A DNA stretch of 64,000 nucleotides, taken from contig DAIDHN010000009.1 of assembly GCA_027459665.1 (NCBI GenBank), forward strand, positions 1 through 64,000, read 5' to 3'. Shown here piece after piece: positions 34,526 through 44,058 of this stretch; position 1 is the stretch's first letter; each line of letters begins with the position of its first letter. The notes beneath the pieces are model-generated. The model ran no database searches. It was given only the letters and a program-made list of their open reading frames with translations, and was not told the origin of the DNA. Origin of the DNA: Chthonomonadaceae bacterium (GTDB lineage: Bacteria > Armatimonadota > Chthonomonadetes > Chthonomonadales > Chthonomonadaceae). A program made the translations under genes and the position numbers.

Positions 34526-35296
34526 TCAGTGGAAAAGCTCGATGTCTCGCTGCAGGTATCCCTTGAGGCGAATTACCGCCTGAGTGTGCAGCTGATACAC
34601 TCGCGATTCGGAAATGGCAAGCGTTTTGCCGATTTCCTTGAAGGTCATGCCTTCATAGTAGTAGAGAGCGATCACCATGCGTTCCCGTTCTGGCAAACGC
34701 TCTATGGCGCAGCCGAGCATGCGGCTTCTTTCAATGAGTTCTGTTTCCAGTGAAGGCTGTTCCCTGTGGTCTACCAGAATGTCTGCCAGCTGCAGGTTTT
34801 CCCCGTTGTCGCTTCCTATCAGCACATCTTCTAGAGAGAGCAGGGAAGTTCTGCCTGTTTCCACCAGCATCTGATAGAAACCTTCTACCGTTACTCCCAG
34901 TTCTTCAGCCATTTCATCTTCTGTGGCTGGTCTTCCCAGGCGGGCTTCTGTAGCACGGTAGGCACGTTCCAGGTTTTTCATGCGCTCACGAATTGAACGG
35001 GGTACCCAGTCATCTTCTCGCAGCATTTCAAGTATTGCGCCGCGTATCAGGGCAATGGCATAGGTTTCAAATTTTACCTGCCGGGTAATGTCGTACTGAT
35101 CTACTGCTTTAACCAGACCCATAATGCCGGCGCTCACCAGGTCTTCCCGTTCGAGGCTGGGCGGGAGATTGGTGATAACGCGTCCGGCTGTAATTTTTAC
35201 CAGATAGGCAAAATGACGTATCAGCCAGCTTCTGGCATCTAGGTTTTGCTCTACTTTGTACAGACGCCATTGCGCCTGAATGTCTCCGCCTGTCAT
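34526..35296 (-). CDS. fliA: RNA polymerase sigma factor FliA/WhiG family (sigma-28)
   Basis: A 256-residue sigma factor. Region 2 is DLVSAGIMGLVKAVDQYD followed by VKFETYAIALIRGAILEMLR; region 3 is ATEARLGRPATEDEMAEELG; region 4 is RLPERERMVIALYYYEGMTF with the DNA-binding helices ISESRVYQLHTQAVIRL. The sequence LREDDWVPRS is a hallmark of the FliA/WhiG class (sigma-28). It would direct transcription of flagellar, motility or other late genes. It lies in an flhG - small membrane protein - fliA operon. AGGAGAG precedes the ATG. No flagellar structural gene is in the window. Confidence 0.92.
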   Translation of the reverse strand: MTGGDIQAQWRLYKVEQNLDARSWLIRHFAYLVKITAGRVITNLPPSLEREDLVSAGIMGLVKAVDQYDITRQVKFETYAIALIRGAILEMLREDDWVPRSIRERMKNLERAYRATEARLGRPATEDEMAEELGVTVEGFYQMLVETGRTSLLSLEDVLIGSDNGENLQLADILVDHREQPSLETELIERSRMLGCAIERLPERERMVIALYYYEGMTFKEIGKTLAISESRVYQLHTQAVIRLKGYLQRDIELFH

Positions 35297-35360
35297 TTAG
35301 TTCTCTCCTGAATAAATATGAGGGTCGGTTTCAATTTTTTTTTGTTCAAGTGACTGGTCA

Positions 35361-35663
35361 TCAATTTTTTTCGTTAGCGCCTTTTCCCAGCAGGTCTGCC
35401 ACGGATGCACCAGGCACCACCATATCCAGGGCGCCGTTCTCTTCCTCATCGGAGTTGTCTGCCCTGGCCGCAGGCGCTTGTTCCAGGGCTTCCTGCAGCG
35501 CATAGCGCAAAACAAGCCCGAAGCCTGCAAACACCAGAAAGGCCGCTCCCGCCTTGGTAAAACAGGTCTCTGCCGCTGTTCCACTTACCAAAGAAAGGAA
35601 GGCCACAATCATGGCCGCCATTGCTCCCAGTATGGTAGGTATCTGTGTAACGAACGATTTCAC
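35361..35663 (-). CDS. Small two-helix membrane protein
   Basis: A 100-residue protein with two hydrophobic segments (about residues 8-27 and 36-55), then an acidic tail (DNSDEEENGALDM). It starts with GTG after AGGAAGACC. It sits between flhG and fliA in the same direction. I do not recognise a family. The position suggests a role linked to the motility regulators, and this is inference. Confidence 0.55.
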   Translation of the reverse strand: MKSFVTQIPTILGAMAAMIVAFLSLVSGTAAETCFTKAGAAFLVFAGFGLVLRYALQEALEQAPAARADNSDEEENGALDMVVPGASVADLLGKGANEKN

Positions 35664-35702
35664 TTCTGGTCTTCCTGATTTTTAGATAATCAATTCATGC
35701 TT

Positions 35703-36656
35703 CTACACACTGCTGCGTACGAAAAGCCGCTGCATTCGCGTGAGCATAGCCGATAATCCGCCGCTGCGCTGCTGCGCCGCCGGGATTTCAACTATTCTAC
35801 CCGCAATCTGCCGTATTGCCTGAGCTGCCGGGGCATCAGGGTTTTCTACAACAAAAGGCTTCTGGCTGCGAACTGCGTTTCTTACCTGTGTGTCAAAGGG
35901 AACGTACCCCAAATACTGGATGGACGCATGCAGGAATCGGGCAGCGATTGCATTGAGCCGTTCGGCCACCGCACGTGCTTCCTGTTCATTGGAAGCCATG
36001 TTGACTACCAGCAGGAATCTCGCCTCAGGATTTTCACGCAACACTACTTTCATAGTGGCGTAAGCATCGGTGAGAGAGGTTGGTTCCGGGGTGGTGACGA
36101 TCAGAATTTCCTGCGCAGCGTTGAGAAAAGAAAGCACGCCCTCTGAAACCCCCGCCCCTGTATCCAGAAGGAGCAGGTCGGTTTGGGTATCGAGCTGCCT
36201 CAGCGTTTGCAGCAGGGTACCCCTCTGCTCTTCCTTCAGGTTGGCAATGTCGGCTATTCCACTGGCGCCCCCCAGCACCTGCATGCCGTATGGCGCACTG
36301 TACAGGGCTTCTGCCAGGGTTTTTGTTCCGTTCAGCACATGTTCCAGTGTATAGTGCGGGGTGATGCCCAGTACCACATGCAGATTTGCCAGCCCCAGGT
36401 CGGCATCTACGGCTACCACGCGGTGCCCTGCCTTTGCAATGGCCAGCCCTAAATTGGAGGTGAAATTTGTTTTGCCCACTCCGCCCTTGCCGCTGGTAAT
36501 GGCGAGCACGCGGGCGTGATGCACAGGAGCAGGTTCGGATACTACTGCGCAGGAGGAGGCATGCGATGAGAATGCTGCACTGGTTTCGTGCAGATTCCCG
36601 GCTGTTGTACGTGAACGATTTGCCAGAGAACGTAAGCCCTGCGCCTGATCTGACAT
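35703..36656 (-). CDS. flhG: MinD/ParA-type ATPase FlhG (YlxH)
   Basis: A 317-residue P-loop ATPase of the SIMIBI class. The deviant Walker A is GKGGVGKT at residues 56-63, followed by VVAVDADLGLANLHVVLG (Walker A' and Walker B region) and TDLLLLDTGAGVSEGVLSFL. The N-terminal 50 residues are polar, as in FlhG. It normally sets flagellar number and position with FlhF. Later domains (LLVVNMASNEQEARAV, YLGYVPFDTQVRNAVRSQKP) match FlhG closely. The ATG at 36656 follows GGAGG. No flhF is visible. It heads the fliA operon. Confidence 0.88.
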   Translation of the reverse strand: MSDQAQGLRSLANRSRTTAGNLHETSAAFSSHASSCAVVSEPAPVHHARVLAITSGKGGVGKTNFTSNLGLAIAKAGHRVVAVDADLGLANLHVVLGITPHYTLEHVLNGTKTLAEALYSAPYGMQVLGGASGIADIANLKEEQRGTLLQTLRQLDTQTDLLLLDTGAGVSEGVLSFLNAAQEILIVTTPEPTSLTDAYATMKVVLRENPEARFLLVVNMASNEQEARAVAERLNAIAARFLHASIQYLGYVPFDTQVRNAVRSQKPFVVENPDAPAAQAIRQIAGRIVEIPAAQQRSGGLSAMLTRMQRLFVRSSV

Positions 36657-36880
36657 AGTAAGATGTTCCTCCTGAATTGAGGCAGTGGCCGGTTTTTGGG
36701 AAGACTGGCTATGCAGCCTGAAAACCATTCGCTGTTGTAAAAATACGCTGATGGATGCCTTCTCGAAAATTATCGGCATTATTTACTGTGCGCTTCAGGG
36801 TAAATGAAAAAAATATACATCTTTTATGTGCGTACCTGGCAGAAGGGCAGACTTTTGCGGTTGTACAGAAAGGGAGCGGA

Positions 36881-36912
36881 GCTGCAGACCGAAATCTGTT
36901 TCGGTCTGCAGC
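36881..36912 (-). terminator. Strong stem-loop after the arabinofuranosidase gene
   Basis: GCTGCAGACCGAAA and its exact complement form a 14-bp stem with loop TCTG. It sits just past the stop of the minus-strand abfA gene, before flhG. The T-run (AGAGTTTT) lies on the plus-strand side, so termination of abfA may be partial. Confidence 0.6.
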
Positions 36913-36918
36913 AGAGTT

Positions 36919-38370
36919 TTAGGCAATGCGTATTGTAGCGATAGAGTGAGGGGGCAGGGTGCAAAGCCAGCCTTCCTCGCCGCTGCCGGTTACTTCAAAG
37001 GGAGCCGGCGCTACCTTTTCTGGTACTGACGCGCTGTTGACAGCCGCGGGGGAATCGGCTGTGAGAACTTTTCCCTCGGCAGTCTGCATGCCGCAGCCTG
37101 CAAGACGGACTGGCGCACTGTTTTCGAGGTGCCGGTTCACCAGAGAAACCGTGAAGCTGCCGTCTGCTGCACGAGAGGCAGTGGCGCTTACTCCCTGCGA
37201 ACCGTCGGGCAGAGAGTGGCTGCCGGTTACGGTGAGATGCATGGCAGTAGCGCCCTGGTGCGGGCGGTACATGGCAAAAGTATGGTAGGTGGGTGTAAGC
37301 CACATGTTTTTGCCCTCAGTTTGCACGCAGGCGTGCAGCACGTTGGCTGTTTGTGCAATGTTCGCCATGCTCATTACCTGGCACTGGCGGTGAAAGCCTT
37401 CAAACGTAATGGCAGCAGAGATGGCATCGCGCAGGGTGGATGGCTCTTCATAGTTTACCGTGTGTCTTGCTTCAGGCGACCATACTCCCCACTCATCCAG
37501 AGCTATGCCAATGGTGTGCCTGCTGCCCACTGCTCCGGCAATGATCTGTGCAGTGCGTGCAACGTACGGCTCTGTTTTGTCTGACTCTTTGATCATGTTG
37601 TAGTAATCGTCTTCATTGAAGGTGAGCGCCGGACCAGCCGACCAGTAACGATGAATGGAAACGTGGTCTACCAGATCAAAATGAGGGCGTATGGTTTCCA
37701 GCATAGTGCGGTTCCACTCTTCGGTATCCCAGCCGCAGATAACAAGCTGTGCAGAAGGGTCTATATGCCTGAGCATGGTGGCATAGCGCTTATATTCCAG
37801 CGCATACTGTGCGGGGGTGAAATTGCCTCCGCACCCCCAGTTTTCGTTTCCTACCCCCCAGAACGGCACATTCCAGGGTTTTTCCGCTCCATCTGCTTTT
37901 CTCATGCGGGTAAGATCGGTATCGAAAGCGCTGTTGCAGTATTCCAGCCAGTCACACAGTTCCTGCGGGGTTCCGGTACCTACATTGCCTGCCAGGTAGG
38001 CATCTGCCCCCAGTTCAGCGGCATAGTGCAAGAATTCGGGTGTTCCCAGCGTGTTGTCGTCTTCGACGGTAAGCCCGCACGACATACCGAGTCTGCGCGG
38101 TCTGTTTTCTGCAGGGCCAATGCCATCCCGCCAGTGATAGTGATCGGCATAGCAGCCCCCCGGCCAGCGCAGCACGGGCACGCCCATGGTTTCCAGTGCA
38201 ACGAGCGCGTCTGTGCGCCACCCTTCGTTGTTTGGTATATCCGAATTTTTTCCTACCCAGAGGCCATCGTAGCAGCATCTGCCCAGATGTTCTATGAACT
38301 GCCCGTACAATCGGGGGGATATAACCCCTATGGGGTTGCGGTGATGAATAAAAACCAGAGTTTCGGCCAT
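36919..38370 (-). CDS. abfA: Alpha-L-arabinofuranosidase, GH51
   Basis: A 483-residue cytoplasmic GH51 enzyme that removes terminal alpha-L-arabinofuranose from arabinan or arabinoxylan oligosaccharides. Both catalytic residues are visible: the acid/base E176 in WGVGNENWG and the nucleophile E293 in LDEWGVW. RWPGGCYADHYHWRDGIGP is a GH51 signature. There is no signal peptide. The ATG at 38370 has GGAG nine bases upstream. It diverges from the fucosidase gene, and a LacI-type operator-like site lies 37 bases before its start. The two enzymes likely act on the same plant or algal glycan. Confidence 0.93.
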   Translation of the reverse strand: MAETLVFIHHRNPIGVISPRLYGQFIEHLGRCCYDGLWVGKNSDIPNNEGWRTDALVALETMGVPVLRWPGGCYADHYHWRDGIGPAENRPRRLGMSCGLTVEDDNTLGTPEFLHYAAELGADAYLAGNVGTGTPQELCDWLEYCNSAFDTDLTRMRKADGAEKPWNVPFWGVGNENWGCGGNFTPAQYALEYKRYATMLRHIDPSAQLVICGWDTEEWNRTMLETIRPHFDLVDHVSIHRYWSAGPALTFNEDDYYNMIKESDKTEPYVARTAQIIAGAVGSRHTIGIALDEWGVWSPEARHTVNYEEPSTLRDAISAAITFEGFHRQCQVMSMANIAQTANVLHACVQTEGKNMWLTPTYHTFAMYRPHQGATAMHLTVTGSHSLPDGSQGVSATASRAADGSFTVSLVNRHLENSAPVRLAGCGMQTAEGKVLTADSPAAVNSASVPEKVAPAPFEVTGSGEEGWLCTLPPHSIATIRIA

Positions 38371-38406
38371 GAAAATGCGCTCCTTGTTGCTGATGCACAA
38401 ACGTTA

Positions 38407-38421
38407 TTGCAAACGCTTTTG
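38407..38421. promoter_or_regulatory. LacI/CcpA-type operator candidate
   Basis: TTGCAAACGCTTTTG has the central AACG(C/T)T core and near-dyad symmetry of LacI-family operators (consensus TGNAANCGNTTNCA), with two mismatches at the right end. It lies in the abfA leader, between the divergent abfA and fucosidase genes, where a repressor would block abfA. Confidence 0.45.
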
Positions 38422-38488
38422 TTTTTTCGGCAGCATGCCTTCATTCTCCTGCCTGCCTTGCAGACAGTGTGATTTTGTTTACAGGAGG

Positions 38489-38494
38489 ATTATA
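38489..38494 (-). promoter_or_regulatory. abfA: Possible -10 box of abfA
   Basis: TATAAT on the minus strand about 120 bases before abfA, with a weak TAGTCA -35 at an 18-base spacing. The operator-like site lies 70 bases downstream of it. Confidence 0.35.
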
Positions 38495-38546
38495 GAGCAT
38501 AGTGAGAGTAATTGACTACAATACTTATGTAAAAGGAGCTTTCAGC

Positions 38547-40331
38547 ATGAAACAGAAGTTGTGCTGTTTGCTAGCCCTGGCTGCTGCTATGCTGACCTGT
38601 TTGTGCGCAGCAGCTAAAACCAATACACACAGCGCCCGCAGCTGGGTAGTGAACCCGGAGACCGGAGAAACGCAGTCACAGTTTGCCGCCCGCACACGCT
38701 GGTGGAGGCACGCAAGATTTGGCATGTTTATACACTGGGGAATATACTCAGTGCCTGCACATGGCGAATGGTATTTTAGCAACGGCCTGCACAAAGACCC
38801 CAAAACAGGGAAAATGGTGCACTGGCAGGTGGCAGATTACGCGAAGTTTGCAAAACAGTTTGACCCGGTGCAGTTCAATGCCATGCAATGGATGAAAGTT
38901 GCGAAAGCAGCCGGCATGAAGTATGTGGTGATTACTGCAAAGCACCATGATGGCTTCTGCATGTTTCATACAAACCAGACGCATTACAATGTAGTGCAAG
39001 ATACTCCCTGGCATCATGACCCTATGAAAGACCTGCAGGCAGCTACCCAAAAGGAGGGCTTGAAGCTTTGCTTTTACTACTCGTTTATGGATTGGCACAA
39101 CCCGCTCTACCTGCCGCGCCGTCCCTGGGATATCCGCCCCACAACAGGCGCCAGCCTGAATGCCTACATACAGTATGTGAAAGCACAGCTGAAAGAGCTT
39201 CTCACACAGTACGGCCCGATTGGAATTATCTGGTTTGACGGTGGCTGGGAGCACAGTGCAGCGCAAATGCATTCGCTGCAGATTGTAAAATGGATCAGAT
39301 CGCTGCAGCCCAATATTCTCATCAACGACCGCATGGGCATTCCCGAAGACTATGCAACCCCCGAACAGCACATTCCGGCTACCGGTTTGGGAGGCAGGCT
39401 GTGGGAAACCTGCATGACTATCAACAATGACTGGGGATACAACAAGAACGACTTTGATTTTAAGTCACCGCAAACGCTTATACAAAACCTTTGCGACATA
39501 GCCAGCAAAGGCGGCAACTATCTGCTGAATGTGGGGCCAACCGCACAGGGCATTATTCCGCAGCCAGAGGTAGACCGCCTGCTTGCAATGGGACGTTGGA
39601 TGAAAGTAAACAGCCAGGCGATATATGGCACCAAAGCGAGTCCGTTTGCACATCTTCCTGCAGGCATGCGCGTAACCCGCCGCGGCAGCGTTCTTTACCT
39701 GATGATTTTTGGTCAGCCGCACGGCCCTTTGAGTTTTGATGGATTGAAGACGCCTGTGCGCAGCGCCAGGTGCCTGCTAACCGGCCAGAATCTTGCAGTC
39801 AGCCGTACTACCCGGCAGCAGATGCCGGTGACCACCATTGCACCGCCGAAACGTTTTAGCAGTGCAGTTACCGTGATCAAGCTGCAGCTGGCAGGCAGAC
39901 CTGTGGTGGAAAACGCACCGATAGCACCCTCGAACAGCGGCGTGTTTACACTTGCTGCAGGGCATGCGAAGTTAACGGGCGGGCTGCAGCTGGAAACGGA
40001 ACAAGGGAAAAAGAACATTGGTTTCTGGACCAATTCGGCGGCCTCTGCCACCTGGACAGTGTATGCGCCTGCAGCAGGAGACTACAAAGTGACCATGCGC
40101 TATTCCTGTCAGCCCGGGGCGGGGGGCAGCGTGATTACCCTTTCGGGCAGTTCACAAAGCTGCGGTGGATTGGTGAATGCTACTGCAGGATGGAGCGACT
40201 ACCATACCCTGCAGATGTCTGGCATTTTGAGGCTGAAGGCAGGCAGGCAGAAACTCACTTTGCAGGCGGTGACCATGCCCGGCCCGGCTGTGATGAATCT
40301 GCGTAGAATAGTGCTCACTGCTGTTCGCTGA
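38547..40331 (+). CDS. Secreted alpha-L-fucosidase, GH29
   Basis: A 594-residue GH29 enzyme. A signal peptide (MKQKLCCLLALAAAMLTCL) precedes the catalytic barrel: WWRHARFGMFIHWGIYSVPA, YVVITAKHHDGFCMFHT, YYSFMDWHNPLY and the nucleophile D231 in IIWFDGGWEH. INDRMGIPEDYATPEQH is also typical. After about residue 400 there is a beta domain and a C-terminal CBM6/35-like module. It removes L-fucose from glycans outside the cytoplasm. The ATG at 38547 has AAAAGGAGC eight bases upstream. It is divergent to abfA. Confidence 0.94.
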   Translation: MKQKLCCLLALAAAMLTCLCAAAKTNTHSARSWVVNPETGETQSQFAARTRWWRHARFGMFIHWGIYSVPAHGEWYFSNGLHKDPKTGKMVHWQVADYAKFAKQFDPVQFNAMQWMKVAKAAGMKYVVITAKHHDGFCMFHTNQTHYNVVQDTPWHHDPMKDLQAATQKEGLKLCFYYSFMDWHNPLYLPRRPWDIRPTTGASLNAYIQYVKAQLKELLTQYGPIGIIWFDGGWEHSAAQMHSLQIVKWIRSLQPNILINDRMGIPEDYATPEQHIPATGLGGRLWETCMTINNDWGYNKNDFDFKSPQTLIQNLCDIASKGGNYLLNVGPTAQGIIPQPEVDRLLAMGRWMKVNSQAIYGTKASPFAHLPAGMRVTRRGSVLYLMIFGQPHGPLSFDGLKTPVRSARCLLTGQNLAVSRTTRQQMPVTTIAPPKRFSSAVTVIKLQLAGRPVVENAPIAPSNSGVFTLAAGHAKLTGGLQLETEQGKKNIGFWTNSAASATWTVYAPAAGDYKVTMRYSCQPGAGGSVITLSGSSQSCGGLVNATAGWSDYHTLQMSGILRLKAGRQKLTLQAVTMPGPAVMNLRRIVLTAVR

Positions 40332-40355
40332 AAAGAGCGGACGGTTTTTACACTG

Positions 40356-40388
40356 CCCCCCTGCAGCATCGGAAGCTGCGGGGGGGGG
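40356..40388 (+). terminator. Hairpin terminator between fucosidase and purL
   Basis: CCCCCC-T-GCAGC pairs with GCTGC-GGGGGG around loop ATCGGAA, with one bulged base. It separates the convergent genes. Confidence 0.6.
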
Positions 40389-40397
40389 GAACTATAT

Positions 40398-42653
40398 TCA
40401 GCTAGCTGTGCTGAGGCTCATGCGCCGCGGAATGGCGCTCTCCCATGCCTCGCTCATATCGCCGAGCGGCAGGCGGATGCAGTCTGTTGTGGCTACGGCG
40501 ATTCGAAGTTCCTGGCCGCCGGTAGTTCCTATCCAATGTGCGTGCACATTGAACGATTGCGCCAGTTTTTCCAGACGTGCAATATCTTTTTCATCGTTTA
40601 CGGTAACAAGAGCGCGGCCCTGCGCTTCTCCGAACAGCAGGGCAGAGAGCGGCAGCGTTTCTGCCATTGCCTGCGTGAGAAGTATGTATGCGCCTATGCC
40701 AGAGAGGATGCAGCATTCGGCAAGGGCTACTGCCAGCCCGCCTTCCGACAGGTCGTGGCAGGTGGCGGAGAGATTGTTTTTTGCAGCGGCCAGCAGAAGC
40801 TGCTGCAAATTTCGTTCTCCTTCCAGTGAGAGCAGGGGAGGTTTGCCAGCCTCTTTGCCGTGAATAAGGCTTAAAAACTCGCTGCCTCCCAACCCTCCTG
40901 AAGGGTCGGAATATGCCTGCAGCAGCAGAACAGGGCAGCCTGCATCGGTAAATGCGGCGCCTCGCGCATGCTCTATTCTATCGAGTATGCCTACCGCCCC
41001 TATGGTTGGGGTGGGCAGAATGGGGCCTTCGGGCGTTTCATTGTAGAACGAAACATTGCCAGATACCACAGGCACTTCGAATGCTTCTGCAGCCTGTGCA
41101 ATGCCCTGCACTGCACGTTGAAACTGCCAGAAACCGGCGGGTTTTTCTGGGTTGGCAAAATTCAGATTGTCGGTAAGCCCTGCTGGTCTGGCTCCTGTGC
41201 ATGCTATGTTGCGGCATGCTTCCGCCACAGCAGCCTGTCCGCCCGCAAATGGGTCTAGACGGCAGTAACGGCCGTTTCCATCTATCTTCACTGCAATGGC
41301 TTTTTCAGAACCTCGTATGCGCAGTACAGCAGCATCTGCACCGGGAAGAAAGAGTGTTTGAGTCTGCACCATGCTGTCGTACTGGTCGGTTACCCACTGC
41401 TTGCTGGCAATGGTGGGCGAATCGAGCAGGCGCAAAAGGCACTGGCTGTAGGTGAGCGGCTCAGAGAGCTGGTGTGGTTCGGGCAGTTGCAGCGGGTCAA
41501 ACCCCTGCAGGGTTTTTATCTCTTCGGGTTCGCGGGTATCCAGGTGGTAGGTGGGGCACATGTCGGTAAGTGCGCGCGCAGGCACTTCAGCAACTATTTC
41601 TCCGTTGTCTCTAATGCGCACCAGCCCGTCGTCTGTTACTCTGCCCACAAAAGCGGCATGCAGCCCCCATTTTTTGAAAATGGCCTGCACTGCTTCTTCT
41701 TTGCCGTCTTGCACAATGCAGAGCATTCTTTCCTGCGATTCTGAGAGCATGATTTCGTAGGGGGTCATGTCGGCTTCACGCAGCGGCACTTTGCGTACGT
41801 CAATTTCCATGCCGGTACCGCCTTTTGAGGCTGTTTCGCAGGTAGAGCAGGTAAGCCCGGCAGCGCCCATATCCTGAATGCCCACAATATAGCCGGAAGC
41901 CAGGGCTTCCAGCGTGGCTTCTATGAGCAGCTTTTCCATAAACGGATCGCCCATCTGCACGTTGGGGCGCCTGCTTTCAGAGTCTGGCCCCAGTTCCACG
42001 CTGGCGAAAGTGGCGCCGTGTATGCCGTCTCTGCCTGTAGCGCTGCCCACATAAAGCACAGGGTTGCCTATTCCAGTGGCGGCAGCGCCTGCAATTCTGC
42101 TGCGCTCCACTACGCCTACTGCCATTGCGTTTACAAGCGGGTTGCCCGAATAGCTGGCATGAAACATCACCTCTCCAGCCACAGTCGGTACACCTACGCA
42201 GTTTCCATAGTGCGAGATGCCTGCTACCACGTGTTCAAACAGATAGCGGTTGTGCGGGTTGCTGAGAGGGCCGAAGCGTAGTGAATTGAGCGAAGCAACA
42301 GGACGAGCACCCATGGTGAATATATCGCGCAGAATACCCCCTACACCCGTTGCCGCTCCCTGAAAAGGCTCTACTGCCGATGGATGGTTGTGCGATTCTA
42401 CCTTGAAGACTATACCCAGGTCGTCATCAAGTGCAATTACCCCGGCGTTTTCCAGCGCTCCCTGTTCCTGTGCCTCACGATAATTTTTGAAAAGCGATAG
42501 AATTGGGCGGGAATATTTATAGCCGCAGTGTTCTGACCACATTACAGCAAACATGCCCAGTTCTGTGAGGGTAGGTTCCCGCTGCAGCAAATCTATAATT
42601 TGTGCGTATTCGGCTTTGTTCAAACCCATCTCAAGCGCTGTCTGCAGATTCAT
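40398..42653 (-). CDS. purL: Phosphoribosylformylglycinamidine synthase subunit PurL
   Basis: A 751-residue PurL of the small (multi-subunit) type that acts with PurQ and PurS in purine synthesis, turning FGAR into FGAM. Conserved pieces are [65 protein letters not shown], and the second half [17 protein letters not shown] and [13 protein letters not shown]. Length is normal for the family. A TGGTATACT extended -10 lies 40 bases upstream. PurQ and PurS are not in the window. Confidence 0.96.
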   Translation of the reverse strand: MNLQTALEMGLNKAEYAQIIDLLQREPTLTELGMFAVMWSEHCGYKYSRPILSLFKNYREAQEQGALENAGVIALDDDLGIVFKVESHNHPSAVEPFQGAATGVGGILRDIFTMGARPVASLNSLRFGPLSNPHNRYLFEHVVAGISHYGNCVGVPTVAGEVMFHASYSGNPLVNAMAVGVVERSRIAGAAATGIGNPVLYVGSATGRDGIHGATFASVELGPDSESRRPNVQMGDPFMEKLLIEATLEALASGYIVGIQDMGAAGLTCSTCETASKGGTGMEIDVRKVPLREADMTPYEIMLSESQERMLCIVQDGKEEAVQAIFKKWGLHAAFVGRVTDDGLVRIRDNGEIVAEVPARALTDMCPTYHLDTREPEEIKTLQGFDPLQLPEPHQLSEPLTYSQCLLRLLDSPTIASKQWVTDQYDSMVQTQTLFLPGADAAVLRIRGSEKAIAVKIDGNGRYCRLDPFAGGQAAVAEACRNIACTGARPAGLTDNLNFANPEKPAGFWQFQRAVQGIAQAAEAFEVPVVSGNVSFYNETPEGPILPTPTIGAVGILDRIEHARGAAFTDAGCPVLLLQAYSDPSGGLGGSEFLSLIHGKEAGKPPLLSLEGERNLQQLLLAAAKNNLSATCHDLSEGGLAVALAECCILSGIGAYILLTQAMAETLPLSALLFGEAQGRALVTVNDEKDIARLEKLAQSFNVHAHWIGTTGGQELRIAVATTDCIRLPLGDMSEAWESAIPRRMSLSTAS

Positions 42654-42693
42654 GCCTGCTCCCTGATAATTTAGATTGCAAAATTTCGTTACC

Positions 42694-42702
42694 AGTATAC
42701 CA
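42694..42702 (-). promoter_or_regulatory. purL: Extended -10 of purL
   Basis: TGGTATACT on the minus strand, 40 bases before the ATG. The same nine bases occur before the polysaccharide cluster. No good -35. Confidence 0.4.
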
Positions 42703-42782
42703 TTTTGCAGAGAAAGGGCTGGGGAGGGGGCAATGTGTTGTGCTGCAGGTTCGCGAAACTTTATGCTGCAGCATAGAAGTCG

Positions 42783-44018
42783 TTACGAGCTGCCGTTGAT
42801 TTGCCTGAGGGCTTTTTGAAGGCCGATGCGCGCTGCAGCAAGATGGGGGTTGATTTGCAGCGCCCTGTTGTACTCTGCTATGGCTCTTGCAGGCTGGCTG
42901 CTTTGCATATATCCCTGTGCAGCTGCCATGTGAGCCGCTGTGTCGTTGGGGCGGTTGCGTACATCCAGCGTAAGCCGGTTCATCTCTTCCTCAGTCTTTT
43001 GTTCGGCAGCAGCTTTTGCCATGAGCGGTGCGGCCTGGGCTGTTTTCCCTCGTGCCAGCAGCGTCTGCCCCAGCAGCAGTGCAACTTGACCATAAGACGG
43101 GCTGATGGAGTAGACATGGCGGAAATCGTTTTCAGCTTCCGACAAATTGTTTTGCGCCCGCCTGGCTTCTCCTCTCAGCAGCAGAGCCTGCAAATCATTG
43201 GGAGAAATTTTCAGCGCTGCTGTCAATTCCTGTTCTGCATGTACTGGGTCATGTTCTGCCAGGGCTATCTGTGCGCTTTCTACCAGCAAAGCATCACTGC
43301 CAGGATAGGCAGACAGGTTTTTCTGAATTAGGCTCAGCGCTTTTGAATACTCTCCCGACTTTCTGTAGGCATCTATTCTCAGGGGAACAATGGCAGTGTC
43401 GGAAGGGTTGAGCCTCTGTGCATGCCGAAAGTCCTGCTGTGCATTGTGGAATTGCGCCGTCTGCACATCAGACATTGCCCGCACCACATAGAGCGGGGAG
43501 GCATTTGGCATTCGCTGCAGGGCAGAATTGATCAGTTTTTCTGCATCCTGGCTCCAGCCGAGGGCAATGTAGCGCACTGCCAGCCGGGTAAGGGCATGCA
43601 GATTGTTCGGGTTGATTTGCAGCGCTTTCAGGTAGGCTTTGATGGCCAGGTCTTCCCGCTGGTTCAGCGTATAGCAGTCGCCCAGAGAGGCGTAAACTTC
43701 TGCGCTTTTGGGCTGCAGCGTTATAGTTTTGAGCCACTGCGCTATTGCCTCGGCATACTTTCCATTTTGCTGCAGCAGGCTGGCATACTGGGCCTGTGCA
43801 ATAGCGCTGTCAGGCTGTGCCTGCGCTGCCTGTCTCATATTATCGAGCAGCAGCATGGAGCTTTGCTGCAGGTGCTGCTGCGCTTCCTTGAGTGCAATCT
43901 GTTTGTGCAGCAGGTTTACCTGCCGCTGCAGTCTTTCTCTTAAAGGCATGGTAACCAGATAAGCCACCAGTGCAGCGCCAAGCAGGCCAAATAAAACTTT
44001 TTGCTCTTTTTTGCTCAC
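42783..44018 (-). CDS. Membrane-anchored TPR protein
   Basis: A 411-residue protein with one N-terminal membrane helix (LFGLLGAALVAYLVTM, about residues 8-24), a coiled-coil-like stretch (QRQVNLLHKQIALKEAQQHL), and about nine tetratricopeptide repeats (for example PKSAEVYASLGDCYTLNQRE, PNNLHALTRLAVRYIALGWS). TPRs hold protein complexes together. The chosen GTG at 44018 starts 40 bases after the preceding gene; the longer frame to 44258 overlaps it by 200 bases and reads unlike protein. It is the last gene of the UnbV operon. Confidence 0.75.
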   Translation of the reverse strand: MSKKEQKVLFGLLGAALVAYLVTMPLRERLQRQVNLLHKQIALKEAQQHLQQSSMLLLDNMRQAAQAQPDSAIAQAQYASLLQQNGKYAEAIAQWLKTITLQPKSAEVYASLGDCYTLNQREDLAIKAYLKALQINPNNLHALTRLAVRYIALGWSQDAEKLINSALQRMPNASPLYVVRAMSDVQTAQFHNAQQDFRHAQRLNPSDTAIVPLRIDAYRKSGEYSKALSLIQKNLSAYPGSDALLVESAQIALAEHDPVHAEQELTAALKISPNDLQALLLRGEARRAQNNLSEAENDFRHVYSISPSYGQVALLLGQTLLARGKTAQAAPLMAKAAAEQKTEEEMNRLTLDVRNRPNDTAAHMAAAQGYMQSSQPARAIAEYNRALQINPHLAAARIGLQKALRQINGSS

Positions 44019-44058
44019 GTTCCGCCAAAATCCTTGCAGGCAGTTTGAAACCGTTGCG

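Noticed and set aside
37651-38472. 273-codon plus-strand frame opposite abfA
   Set aside because: Antisense to a GH51 gene whose catalytic residues are intact; no protein-like domain.
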